Shown here in pieces: positions 36,746 to 45,234 of a DNA stretch of 64,000 bases. Below the pieces are notes generated by a model. The model was not told the DNA's origin. It searched no databases and saw nothing but the letters and a program-made list of their open reading frames with translations. Numbering within the stretch: the first letter of the stretch is position 1; the number at the start of each line of letters is the position of its first letter. Made by a program: the position numbers and the translations under genes. The DNA is taken from contig NZ_CP115446.1 of NCBI RefSeq assembly GCF_027912455.1, positions 1,263,501 to 1,327,500 of the forward strand. Reading direction: 5' to 3'. The DNA comes from Aurantiacibacter sp. MUD61. GTDB taxonomy: Bacteria > Pseudomonadota > Alphaproteobacteria > Sphingomonadales > Sphingomonadaceae.

Positions 36746-37462
36746 TCACTCAGCCAGCGCGCGGGCCATCTGATCGAGCTGGACGGTGCAGTTGTTGGCG
36801 AGCAGTGTCAGCGCCAGTTCCTCGCCGTCCTCAGGGATATCCTGCAGGAAGACGAAATTGACTTCGGTCGGCGTGGTGCCGCCGGAAATGACATAGGTCT
36901 CGCCTTCGCGCAGCTGCACCGCTCCATCCCAGATGCCCAGCATTTCACGCTCCGGGAAAGTGACGGCAATCGCCTCACCTTCGGAACCAGCCCGGCTGAC
37001 CGAATAGGTCGCTGCTTCGGAGGTATCGGCGCGCCACAATTGCAAGGGATCGGGATTGGCGAGGCAGATCGTCCCGCTCTGGCTGATGTCGACATACCAG
37101 AGGTTGGGATTGGTCACATTTTCGCCGTCGCCGCGTACGGCACCGGTGCGAGCCCGGTCAGACGAGCGGCGCGTGGTGAGCGCAGCCAGCGTGCGATTGT
37201 CCGATCGCGCGCCGCGCCGGGCGAGGACGAAGGTGCCCGGTCCGCGAAATGTCCGGGTGCGTCCGCCATCCAGTACAGTCAGAACATCGCCGTTTCGCAG
37301 GGTGATGCGCTGGGTATCGCCGATCTGTGTACCGACAGGATATTGCTCGGAAGATGGTCCGCTTGAAGCGACAACAGTGCCGGCATGCGCCGCTTCCGGC
37401 ACCAGCATCAGCGCCGCTGCGGCTCCGGCGATTGCCAGCAAAGTCTTGTTTGGCAAACCCAT
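36746..37462 (-). CDS. FecR-domain protein
   Basis: A 238-residue exported protein with a signal peptide (LLAIAGAAAALMLVPEAAHA). A FecR-like beta domain follows: SSEQYPVGTQIGDTQRITLR, then GDVLTVLDGGRTRTFRGPGTF, about residues 30-90. In iron signalling FecR is an anti-sigma regulator, but this protein has no cytoplasmic part and no sigma factor neighbour. It therefore belongs to the stand-alone secreted FecR proteins often found near CHASE2 sensor genes. GAGGAGGGAACC upstream sets the start. It lies 88 bases after the cyclase gene and 116 bases before the cytochrome operon, all in the same direction. A ligand or partner for the CHASE2 domain is a reasonable guess. Confidence 0.75.
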   Translation of the reverse strand: MGLPNKTLLAIAGAAAALMLVPEAAHAGTVVASSGPSSEQYPVGTQIGDTQRITLRNGDVLTVLDGGRTRTFRGPGTFVLARRGARSDNRTLAALTTRRSSDRARTGAVRGDGENVTNPNLWYVDISQSGTICLANPDPLQLWRADTSEAATYSVSRAGSEGEAIAVTFPEREMLGIWDGAVQLREGETYVISGGTTPTEVNFVFLQDIPEDGEELALTLLANNCTVQLDQMARALAE

Positions 37463-37550
37463 GGTTCCCTCCTCACACCTTCGGTTTCGTCTTCCATACC
37501 AGATTTGCACCCGCTTGTGCGCGCTGAATAGGAAATTTGCGAAATCGCCG

Positions 37551-39602
37551 TCACTTGCCCGCCATGACATAGGCACCATCCGCATTCAGATCGCGGCAGC
37601 GCTCGAGCAGCGCGGCAAGGCCCGTATCCTCGGGATATTTCGCCGCCATCGCCCCAATCGTTCGGATTGCTCCCTCTCGAGCGGTATCGAGCATCTCCAC
37701 CGCCGTGTTCAGCGTGCGGCGATCGTGCTCGGCAAAGTCGGGCGCGGGCTCATACAATTCGACCGGTCGCGAGCGACCGGACAAGATTACGCGGCCCATC
37801 CGCCGCCACCATTTGAGGCCGGACCGGCTGGCAAATTCCTCGCTCGCCATCACCGATGTGCGGAACGTCTTGTTTCCCGACTCGAGCCGGGCGGCTGTAT
37901 TCATGCTGTCGCCCAGCGCGGTATACTGGATGCGGTTTTCGCCGCCGAAATTGCCCACGACCGCTTCGCCGAAATGCAGTCCCACGCGGGTTTTGCCGAT
38001 CGGGGGCAGGCTGGGGTCCATGCGCGCCACTTCTTCGCGAAATGCCTCGCCCGCCTGCCAGATGGCATAGCCACATTGCGCCGCGCGCGTCGCATCATCG
38101 GGCCGTGCGATCGGTGCGCCCCAGAAGGCCACCACTGCATCGCCGATGAATTTGTCGAGGATGCCGCCATGGGCCAGTACCACGTCGGAAAGCATTTCGA
38201 GATAGCGGTTGAGCAGTTTGGCGACCATCTCCGGGGCAATGGCGTGGCTCATCTTGGTGAAGCCCTCAAGGTCCGAAAACAGCACGTAGATTTCGCGCTT
38301 CTCGCCGCCAAGGCGCAGCAGTTCGGGTTTTTCGATGATCTCTTCGGCAATGCTTTGCGGCAAATATTTGCCCAGCGCGCCTTGCGCGAATTTTCGCTGC
38401 ACCGCGCCCGATGCCCGCGCCGCGCTGGTGACAGCGGTAAAGGCCAGGATCCAGCCGAGCGCCGGCCCGACGGCGGGGAAGCCGTGGGTGTCGACGCCGC
38501 GTTCATGCAGGAAGAATGGCAGTCCGATAAACAGCAGCACCTGCGCCACCAGCAGCGGGATGAACTTCCAATTGCGCAGCTCCAGCAGGGCGGTCAGCGT
38601 GGCGGCGATGACGACCAGCATGGCAAGCGCCCAGAGATACCATGGGGATGGCTGGCGCAGCCGATCACCATCGAGCATTTGGGCGATGGTCGCCGCGTGA
38701 ATGGCGATACCCGGTGGCCGTACGCTGCGCCCGCCCTGTTCCACTGCGGCGTCGGTGAAGCCCGAAAGCGGCGTCAGCGCGCGGTCGTAATCGGTAATAT
38801 CGCCGCCGATCAGGACATAGGAATCGCGGACAGCCGTTTCGAATTCGGCGCGCGCCTCCGGGATCGCAAAGATCTCATCCATGCTGAAGACCATGATCGA
38901 GAGGCTGGGAACCACCGGCTCATCGGCAAAGGCGGGCCGGCGGAAGCGGATCGCACCTTCATACCCCGCAAAGCGCTCTGCTGCCGGATCGCCCGCCATT
39001 TCCAGCATGACTCGCCCCAGAAGCGGCGGGCTGCCGTCGATAATGTCCGGCCACAGCCGCGTGACACCTTCGTTCTCGGCCAGGCGGATGCTCGCGCGTC
39101 GCACATTGGGCCCTTCCACAGCGGCCATGAACTCGTCGAGATAGAGCTGCTGCTCATATTCGATATCGAGCGCATTGGTATCGACGCTGGCATAGCCGAC
39201 CGCCGTGGGTGTTTGCATGGCTCGCAATGTCTCGATCAGCTCGGCATCCTCGGCCTGCGGCTGGTCGAACAATATATCGACGCCGATCGCTTTCGCGCCC
39301 AGCGTGTCGATATTGCGAAGCGCGGCGGCGATGGTGTCGCGCGGCAAGGGGGATCTCTTCTGCAGCTCGATCAGCGCCTGATCGTCAAACGCAATGATCA
39401 CCACCCGCATGTCCGGTTCGACCAGTTCGGACAGGTAATATTCCCGCGCATCATACAGCGCCCGCTCGGCCGTATCGGTGAACCAGATCTGCCAGCTGAA
39501 GCGCGCGAGCAGCAAAGCAAGGATGAGCATGAGGCCAGTCAGCACAAGCCGTCTGGGACCCGCCTCGCGCACGCTGCGCCAGCCGGTGGCAAAGATCCGC
39601 AT
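37551..39602 (-). CDS. CHASE2-domain class III adenylate cyclase
   Basis: A 683-residue membrane sensor that should make cAMP. One helix (about 20-38) leads to a periplasmic CHASE2 domain (about 45-310; VVIIAFDDQALIEL, AIGVDILF, VLIGGDITDYD). Three adjacent helices follow (321-341, 345-366, 374-394), then a cytosolic cyclase domain (435-600). The two metal aspartates are in FSDLEGF and GDAVVAFWG. Adenine-selecting Lys and Asp are in DKFIGD and ALGDSMN, and the transition-state Asn/Arg in NTAARLE, so the active site looks complete. ATG at 39602 with AGGA five bases upstream is preferred to a TTG at 39668. It is the probable source of the signal read by the cNMP-binding flavoprotein. Confidence 0.9.
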   Translation of the reverse strand: MRIFATGWRSVREAGPRRLVLTGLMLILALLLARFSWQIWFTDTAERALYDAREYYLSELVEPDMRVVIIAFDDQALIELQKRSPLPRDTIAAALRNIDTLGAKAIGVDILFDQPQAEDAELIETLRAMQTPTAVGYASVDTNALDIEYEQQLYLDEFMAAVEGPNVRRASIRLAENEGVTRLWPDIIDGSPPLLGRVMLEMAGDPAAERFAGYEGAIRFRRPAFADEPVVPSLSIMVFSMDEIFAIPEARAEFETAVRDSYVLIGGDITDYDRALTPLSGFTDAAVEQGGRSVRPPGIAIHAATIAQMLDGDRLRQPSPWYLWALAMLVVIAATLTALLELRNWKFIPLLVAQVLLFIGLPFFLHERGVDTHGFPAVGPALGWILAFTAVTSAARASGAVQRKFAQGALGKYLPQSIAEEIIEKPELLRLGGEKREIYVLFSDLEGFTKMSHAIAPEMVAKLLNRYLEMLSDVVLAHGGILDKFIGDAVVAFWGAPIARPDDATRAAQCGYAIWQAGEAFREEVARMDPSLPPIGKTRVGLHFGEAVVGNFGGENRIQYTALGDSMNTAARLESGNKTFRTSVMASEEFASRSGLKWWRRMGRVILSGRSRPVELYEPAPDFAEHDRRTLNTAVEMLDTAREGAIRTIGAMAAKYPEDTGLAALLERCRDLNADGAYVMAGK

Positions 39603-39743
39603 TGGTCCTGCTTGTGCCAAATCAGCCCCCCTTGGCGGGAACAATGGCACAGGCGACGGATTCGTCAAACATCCAAAAAGCAGGCATACATACGCCGATG
39701 ACTCGCGTGGTCGCGGGTCTGCAGAAGGGGGGAGGGCCAGAGC

Positions 39744-41108
39744 ATGGCATCAGTTTACGACCGTCACGTCGATCTCGATAAATTCATGGAAGGCGTGAAA
39801 AAGCGCAATCCCGGGCAGACCGAATTCATCCAGGCCGTCCACGAAGTTTCGCAGGACGTTTTCGAATTCATCGAGGACAAGGAAGAATATCACGAAGCGC
39901 AGATCCTGCGCCGGATTGCAGAGCCCGACCGGGTCGTTTCCTTCCGCGTGTGCTGGGAGGACGACAATCACAACATCCGCGTACAGCGCGGCTGGCGGGT
40001 GCAGAACAACAATGCCATCGGCCCTTACAAGGGCGGCATCCGCTTCCATCCCAGCGTGAATGAAAGCGTGCTGAAATTCCTCGCTTTCGAACAGACGTTC
40101 AAGAATTCGCTCACCGGCCTGCCCATGGGTGGCGGCAAGGGCGGCTCCAATTTCAACCCCAAGGGCAAGAGCGACAGCGAAGTGATGCGCTTCTGCCAGA
40201 GCTTCATGACCGAACTCTACCGCCATATCGGCCCCGACACCGATGTGCCGGCTGGCGATATCGGCGTAGGCGGGCGTGAAATCGGCTATATGTTCGGCCA
40301 ATACAAGCGGATCACCAATCGCTGGGAAGGCGTGCTGACCGGCAAGGCCACCGAATATGGCGGCAGCGCCATGCGTCCCGAAGCGACAGGCTACGGCGCG
40401 GTCTATTTCCTCAGCAACATGCTCAAACATGCAGGCGAAGACATAGAAGGCAAAACGGCGGTCATTTCCGGCTCGGGAAATGTCGCAACGCATGCGGCGG
40501 AGAAAATCTGTCAGATGGGTGGCAAGGTGCTCACCCTGTCAGACAGCGGCGGCTTCATCCACGATCCGGACGGTATCGATCAGGAGAAGATCGACTGGGT
40601 CAAACATCTGAAGAATGTGAAGCGCGGGCGCATCTCCGAATATGCCGATCACTTCACCAATGCGAGCTACCACGACGGCAAGCGCCCGTGGAACGTCGAA
40701 ACCGATCTTGCTCTGCCCTGCGCAACGCAGAACGAACTGAACGAGGACGAGGCGAAAGCGCTGGTCGACAATGGCTGCATCGCAGTGAGCGAAGGCGCGA
40801 ATATGCCGACCACGCTGGAGGGTGTGAAAGTCTTCCACGATGCCAAGATCATGTACGGTCCGGGCAAGGCTGCGAACGCTGGCGGCGTCGCTGTCTCAGG
40901 CCTCGAAATGAGCCAGAACTCGGAACGCATCAGCTGGAACCAGGAAAAGCTCGGCGACATGCTGACCGAGCTGATGCAAGGCATTCACGAGAAATGCGTC
41001 GAATACGGCAAATGCGAAGACAGTGACTATGTCGACTACGTAAAAGGCGCGAATATCGCGGGTTTCAAGAAAGTGGCCGATGCAATGCTGGCGTTTGGGG
41101 TGGTGTGA
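39744..41108 (+). CDS. gdhA: NADP-type glutamate dehydrogenase
   Basis: A 454-residue hexameric-type glutamate dehydrogenase, the usual length for bacterial GdhA. It makes glutamate from 2-oxoglutarate and ammonium with NADPH. The substrate pocket is visible in GPYKGGIRFHPSVN, KNSLTGLPMGGGKGGSNFNP (with catalytic lysines) and PAGDIGVGGREIGYM. The nucleotide fold is marked by VISGSGNVATHAAEK near residue 240. GGGAGGG ahead of the ATG is a strong ribosome site. The stop overlaps the GTG start of a small lipoprotein gene. Confidence 0.95.
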   Translation: MASVYDRHVDLDKFMEGVKKRNPGQTEFIQAVHEVSQDVFEFIEDKEEYHEAQILRRIAEPDRVVSFRVCWEDDNHNIRVQRGWRVQNNNAIGPYKGGIRFHPSVNESVLKFLAFEQTFKNSLTGLPMGGGKGGSNFNPKGKSDSEVMRFCQSFMTELYRHIGPDTDVPAGDIGVGGREIGYMFGQYKRITNRWEGVLTGKATEYGGSAMRPEATGYGAVYFLSNMLKHAGEDIEGKTAVISGSGNVATHAAEKICQMGGKVLTLSDSGGFIHDPDGIDQEKIDWVKHLKNVKRGRISEYADHFTNASYHDGKRPWNVETDLALPCATQNELNEDEAKALVDNGCIAVSEGANMPTTLEGVKVFHDAKIMYGPGKAANAGGVAVSGLEMSQNSERISWNQEKLGDMLTELMQGIHEKCVEYGKCEDSDYVDYVKGANIAGFKKVADAMLAFGVV

Positions 41109-41530
41109 AGCAGGCTAGCGCTAATTTCGCGCTCCTTTTCAGCGCGCTTGTTATATCCGGCTGTCAGCAAGATAATTGCCAGCGCGGCGATGCAAGCTGC
41201 AACGAGTTGGCCAATAAGCACGAGTATTCCATTTTACAGGCCGCTCATTTCCAAGTGGGGCAGAGCTCGGAAAATGAGCAGCTGATTATCCTCCGGGACG
41301 TCGGCGGAACCGGCAAGGCCGTGCTGGCCTTCCCATCGCGAGAAGGCGGTGGTTACGTAGTCATGCTTGCCGATGCAGAAGTTTCGCCGAGAGACAAAAC
41401 CATCGGACTTGAGGATTTCTATGTAACAGCTGAGGCTATCGCCGGGCTAGAAGCGAGCGGTCTCGTACTTACGCCTGAGATCGATCGTTTGATTAGCGAA
41501 ATGGCCGAAAAAAGTGGCGAAGTCAGCTGA
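41105..41530 (+). CDS. Hypothetical lipoprotein downstream of gdhA
   Basis: A 141-residue protein beginning with GTG that overlaps the gdhA stop (GTGA). It has a lipoprotein signal (LLFSALVISGC) followed by a cysteine-rich patch (DNCQRGDASCNE), then a soluble domain with LIILRDVGGTGKAVLAFPS and a helical C terminus. The final bases overlap the convergent mannose-6-phosphate isomerase gene by eight. I do not recognise a family. Translational coupling to gdhA does not by itself imply a nitrogen role. Confidence 0.7.
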   Translation: MKQASANFALLFSALVISGCQQDNCQRGDASCNELANKHEYSILQAAHFQVGQSSENEQLIILRDVGGTGKAVLAFPSREGGGYVVMLADAEVSPRDKTIGLEDFYVTAEAIAGLEASGLVLTPEIDRLISEMAEKSGEVS

Positions 41531-42329
41531 CGCAAGGCGCCGTCACCAGTGCCTTGCCATGCGGGGCGAAGGTGACGCTGGCGAGGCTCGGGGCATAGGC
41601 GCATTCGCCGGGCTTCACCACTTCGCCTGTCACCAGGACCTCTCCTGACAGCGGGACCACCAGCAGCTTTTCCGAATAGGCGTAGAGCAGCGCGTCATCC
41701 GCGACGCCGTCGACATAATCGAGCGTGAAGGCCGGGCCGGATACGAGATTGGCGTGGCCGGAGGCGGGCAGGGACTTGCGCAATTCGGCAGGGTAGGGCG
41801 AGCCTTCGGCCACGGCGACGCCGCGCTCCAGATGCAATTCCCGGTCGCGCCCGTAGTCATACAGGCGATAGGTAATATCGCTGGTTTGCTGCACTTCGAT
41901 GATCGAGCAGCCCGGGCCGATGGCATGAACCGTATTGGCAGGGATGTAGAAGAAATCACCCGGCTGCACATCGTGCCAGACCATCAGGTCCTCGATACTG
42001 CCATCGCGCGCGGCGGCGCGCATTTCTTCGGCTGTCAGCTCGCGCTCGAAACCGATGCCCAGCGTTGCGCCGGGTTCGGCAGCGACAACCAGCCAGCATT
42101 CTTCCTTACCCGTGCGGCCAAGCCCTGCCGCCTCAGCCTGATCGGCATCCGGATGGCACTGGACCGAAAGCTTCTCGCTCGTGAAAAGATATTTCACCAG
42201 CAGCTCGGGCAGGTCGGCAGGCGGCTCAAACCAGATCTCGCCGATACGCTTGCCTTCGGGCGAGACGAACGGCGCGGGGAGTTCGTCCCGGCCCCATACT
42301 TTCTCAACCGTGCGCGTAGGCAGAACCAT
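41523..42329 (-). CDS. manA: Class I mannose-6-phosphate isomerase
   Basis: A 268-residue cupin enzyme that interconverts mannose-6-phosphate and fructose-6-phosphate, feeding GDP-sugar and polysaccharide synthesis. Zinc-site residues are in VQCHPDADQA (near residue 60) and PANTVHAIGPG (near 140), and the catalytic region is EVQQTSDITYRLYDYGR. It is the short form of the family, as in many alphaproteobacteria. AAGG before ATG at 42329 and the N terminus MVLPTRTVEKVWGRDELP support this start; the frame continues upstream to 42437 without support. Confidence 0.88.
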   Translation of the reverse strand: MVLPTRTVEKVWGRDELPAPFVSPEGKRIGEIWFEPPADLPELLVKYLFTSEKLSVQCHPDADQAEAAGLGRTGKEECWLVVAAEPGATLGIGFERELTAEEMRAAARDGSIEDLMVWHDVQPGDFFYIPANTVHAIGPGCSIIEVQQTSDITYRLYDYGRDRELHLERGVAVAEGSPYPAELRKSLPASGHANLVSGPAFTLDYVDGVADDALLYAYSEKLLVVPLSGEVLVTGEVVKPGECAYAPSLASVTFAPHGKALVTAPCVS

Positions 42330-42478
42330 GGGTGACCTTGTGAATGAGTGAGCAGCGTCCATGCAAGGATCGCTTAACCATGAAATGTTGCCGTTTGCAT
42401 AACGCTGCACACAATTCCAGTACGATAGTGGGCACAAGGCGTTTTGAATTCGTGCGATACCTGCCGTAAGCCACGCTC

Positions 42479-43477
42479 ATGACCGATTTCACCGTCATTC
42501 AGGCCGATCCGCACTGGCTTCCCCATAGGCTCGATCTCGCCGGACAGCGCATGCTGTTTTTGCGGATAGAGAGGGACGCGCTGACGGAGAGTGGCTTTCT
42601 CGCCGATCTCCAGTCTGAGCGCGACGAAGATGCGCAGTGGCTGCCGCTCAATTCCGTGCGCAGCATGCAAGTGGAAACCGGCCCGCTGCATTTCATATTT
42701 CACACCGCTTTCTGCCGCTCGACCCTGCTGGCGCGGGCGATGAACATACCGGGCGTCAGCGTGGGCATGGCAGAGCCGGGCATACTCGCACAGCTGGCGG
42801 GTGCAGGCGACGCAGCGAAGGATCTGGTGAAGCCCGTGTGCGACCTGCTTTCCCGCCCGTGGGTTGCCGAGGGAGGAGAGCGTGAGGCGGTTTTCGTCAA
42901 GCCCACCAATCACGCCAACATGCTGATCCCCGCTCTGCTTGAAGCACGACCGGATGCGAAAGCCGTCTTGATGACCAACCCGCTGTCCACCTTCCTGCAT
43001 TCAGTCGACAAGCGTGCGCTGATGGGCAGGCGCTGGGGGCGGCAGCTCTATCTCGAAGTCATGGGATATGCGGGCATGGACCTCGGCATGGATGCGCGCG
43101 AGCAGTTTTCGATGACCGATCTGCAGGCGGCAGGGCTCGCGTGGTTCCTGTCACAGCGGATGTACGCGATGCTGCAGGCAAGCTCGCAGGGTGAAAGACT
43201 GCGTGTGCTCGATGGAGATCGTTTCGCGCTCGACCGCGCCGATACGGTCGAGGCGGTGCTGGAACTGGCGGGCCTCTCCTACGATCCGCGAGAGATAGAG
43301 ACCGTGGTCGATGGCCCTGTATTCCGCAAACACGCCAAATTGGGTGGTGAGTTCGACGAGAAGGCTCCGCCTGCATCGCCAGTCCTCAAGCAGGAAATCG
43401 GCCAGGTCCAGCAATGGCTCGGCATGATCGCAGAGCAGGCAGGTGTGCCAATTCCCGCCCGCCAAACGCTGTTCTAG
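42479..43477 (+). CDS. Sulfotransferase-like P-loop protein
   Basis: A 332-residue protein with the sequence FHTAFCRSTLLARAM near residue 75, resembling the 5'-phosphosulfate-binding loop of PAPS-dependent sulfotransferases. A later segment RVLDGDRFALD followed by a helix could be the 3'-phosphate region. Catalytic residues cannot be assigned with confidence, and the protein could be another P-loop-related transferase. It is divergent from manA across 149 bases and its stop overlaps that of the convergent hydrolase. The ribosome site is weak. Confidence 0.6.
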   Translation: MTDFTVIQADPHWLPHRLDLAGQRMLFLRIERDALTESGFLADLQSERDEDAQWLPLNSVRSMQVETGPLHFIFHTAFCRSTLLARAMNIPGVSVGMAEPGILAQLAGAGDAAKDLVKPVCDLLSRPWVAEGGEREAVFVKPTNHANMLIPALLEARPDAKAVLMTNPLSTFLHSVDKRALMGRRWGRQLYLEVMGYAGMDLGMDAREQFSMTDLQAAGLAWFLSQRMYAMLQASSQGERLRVLDGDRFALDRADTVEAVLELAGLSYDPREIETVVDGPVFRKHAKLGGEFDEKAPPASPVLKQEIGQVQQWLGMIAEQAGVPIPARQTLF

Positions 43478-44400
43478 TCGGCGAGGAAGTTGAGAACCGC
43501 TGCCTCGAATGCAGCAGGCTGGTCCACCATCACGAAATGGGCAGCAGGCGAGATCACTTCGAACTCCACCTCTGGCAACGCATCATACTGCTGAGTGTAG
43601 AAGGCGATTGTCGCCTCTTCAGTGCGAAATGCCGGATTGTGCGGGACGACGACGGTCGCGGGAGCGGTAATGGCGGCGATGTTCTGACGCATGTCGCTCA
43701 CCATTAATTCGTACGCAAGCTGCGCTGTAACGCGCAGATCCGCACCGCTGGTAAGCTCCCGCAACCGCGGCAAATTGGACTGATCGATCGTGTAGCCTGA
43801 AAGCAGCGCGTCATTGGCACCTTCGGGCATGTCGCGCCCGTGCATGGAGAGCATCATGGCCCGCATTCCCACGGCCTGCGCTTCCACCTGCGCCATGTCT
43901 GGCTCTGTTCCCGGCGGCACCATGATGGCGGCGAACCACGGCAAGCTGTCGACGATCATGATGCGACCCGGCAGGCCGGGATGTTCCGCAGCGAGCGACA
44001 TGGCGATGAATCCGCCCATCGAATGTCCAATAATGGCCGGGTTCTCGATCCCGCCCGCTCCGATATAACGCGCTAGTTCGGCGATCAGGCCTTCGAGGAT
44101 CGGACCTTCCCCATTTACGCCAGCATCCTCACCAAAGCCGCGCACTTGCAGCAGATGAACGCGATGACCCTCCAGCGCGCCGAGATGTGGTCGCCAAACT
44201 TCGCGCGTGGTCGAGAGGCCGGGGATGAGGATCACATCCGGCCCCTCTCCGACGACCTCGACGCTGAAGCGCGTCGGCTCAAATGCCTCCTGCGCCTTGG
44301 CGGGCAGCGCCAGGAGAGCGCCGAAACCGAGCAAAATGATGCTCAGCGAGAAGGCAAGAAGATGGCGTGCTCGCAGAGGCGAGATTCCAAAAAACATCAT
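43474..44400 (-). CDS. Exported alpha/beta hydrolase
   Basis: A 308-residue alpha/beta-fold hydrolase with an N-terminal signal (LLAFSLSIILLGFGALLALPAKAQ). The oxyanion segment is VILIPGLSTTREVW, the nucleophile elbow GHSMGGF (near residue 140) and the catalytic histidine SPAAHFVMVDQP near the C terminus. This suits an esterase or lipase-like enzyme in the periplasm; the substrate is unknown. It shares a four-base tail overlap with the sulfotransferase-like gene and is followed closely upstream by the XRE operon on the same strand. Confidence 0.85.
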   Translation of the reverse strand: MMFFGISPLRARHLLAFSLSIILLGFGALLALPAKAQEAFEPTRFSVEVVGEGPDVILIPGLSTTREVWRPHLGALEGHRVHLLQVRGFGEDAGVNGEGPILEGLIAELARYIGAGGIENPAIIGHSMGGFIAMSLAAEHPGLPGRIMIVDSLPWFAAIMVPPGTEPDMAQVEAQAVGMRAMMLSMHGRDMPEGANDALLSGYTIDQSNLPRLRELTSGADLRVTAQLAYELMVSDMRQNIAAITAPATVVVPHNPAFRTEEATIAFYTQQYDALPEVEFEVISPAAHFVMVDQPAAFEAAVLNFLAD

Positions 44401-44425
44401 TCAATTTACCCTTTGTCTCGAGCGC

Positions 44426-44638
44426 TTATTCCGCCGCCTGTTCGCCCACATCGCGAAGGAAAATCTCCTCGATCGCCAGCTGGAAAACGTCGGCGATCTT
44501 GAAGGCGAGGGGGAGCGAGGGATCGTATTTGCCTGTCTCGATCGCATTCACGCTCTGGCGGCTGACTTCGAGCCGGTCGGCAAGGTCCTGCTGGCTCCAT
44601 TGCCGCTCTGCCCGCAGGACGCGGAGGCGATTGTTCAC
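44426..44638 (-). CDS. Small XRE-family transcriptional regulator
   Basis: A 70-residue regulator that is almost entirely one helix-turn-helix: LRAERQWSQQDLADRLEVSR, then QSVNAIETGKYDPSLPLAFKIA. This is the YozG-like compact form often encoded at the end of operons for small membrane proteins. It begins with GTG overlapping the stop of the preceding membrane-protein gene (GTGA). It probably represses its own operon by binding the inverted repeat at 45895-45920. Confidence 0.88.
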   Translation of the reverse strand: MNNRLRVLRAERQWSQQDLADRLEVSRQSVNAIETGKYDPSLPLAFKIADVFQLAIEEIFLRDVGEQAAE

Positions 44639-45234
44639 GAGGCGTCTCCGCCACCGATTGGCTGGGCAATCATGCCGATGCCAAGACCGATCGCCCAAGT
44701 CGGGAAAACCCACCACGCCCACACATGCGGCACGAGGCCAAAGGTTTCGAGAAAGCCCCATCCGGTGCCGAGCACCAGCACCAGGCCGAGCCCGACCAGT
44801 GACGCATTCACCGCGCGCAATCTGAGGTACTCGTCCGTCTCTTCCTGAAGGTAGCGGAACATCGTCCAGATCATGCCGAACACGGGAAACATCGGCAGTA
44901 TGGCGAGAACCCACATTCCGGGCGATCCGTCTGCCAACTCGCCAGCAATCGTGCCTGAAACAAGCATGACAACCATATAGGCCAGAGAAAAGCCGAGGAA
45001 GCGCTGGTTATAGCTGCGCATGGCTTTGGACACGGCACCTTTCTGTTCCTGCGCTTTCGACGCTGCACGGACCATGGGGATCAGCAGGATCATATTGAGG
45101 CCAATCAGGATTGCCGGGGTCGGATGCTCCAAGGCTCCGGTGCCTGCAAGCACGGCGATCAACGCCATGTTTACCGCAAACAATCCGCCCCACAGACCGG
45201 GCTTCGGGTTCTTTTGAACAGCATCGGTCATCAT
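44635..45234 (-). CDS. Membrane protein paralogue 2 (XRE operon)
   Basis: A 199-residue protein with about six membrane helices and no recognised enzyme motif. Its last 70 residues (TDEYLRLRAVNASLVGLGLV, then WGFLETFGLVPHVWAWWVFP) clearly match the C terminus of the gene just upstream, so the two are paralogues. ATG overlaps the upstream stop by four bases (ATGA) and the stop overlaps the XRE start. Genes of this kind next to a YozG-like regulator are common but uncharacterised. Confidence 0.8.
   Translation of the reverse strand: MMTDAVQKNPKPGLWGGLFAVNMALIAVLAGTGALEHPTPAILIGLNMILLIPMVRAASKAQEQKGAVSKAMRSYNQRFLGFSLAYMVVMLVSGTIAGELADGSPGMWVLAILPMFPVFGMIWTMFRYLQEETDEYLRLRAVNASLVGLGLVLVLGTGWGFLETFGLVPHVWAWWVFPTWAIGLGIGMIAQPIGGGDAS

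Noticed and set aside
37056..39701. An 881-codon plus-strand frame opposite the cyclase and FecR genes
   Set aside because: The complementary frame encodes a complete CHASE2-cyclase with all catalytic residues. The plus-strand sequence is Arg/His/Gly-rich without recognisable domains and spans two real genes.
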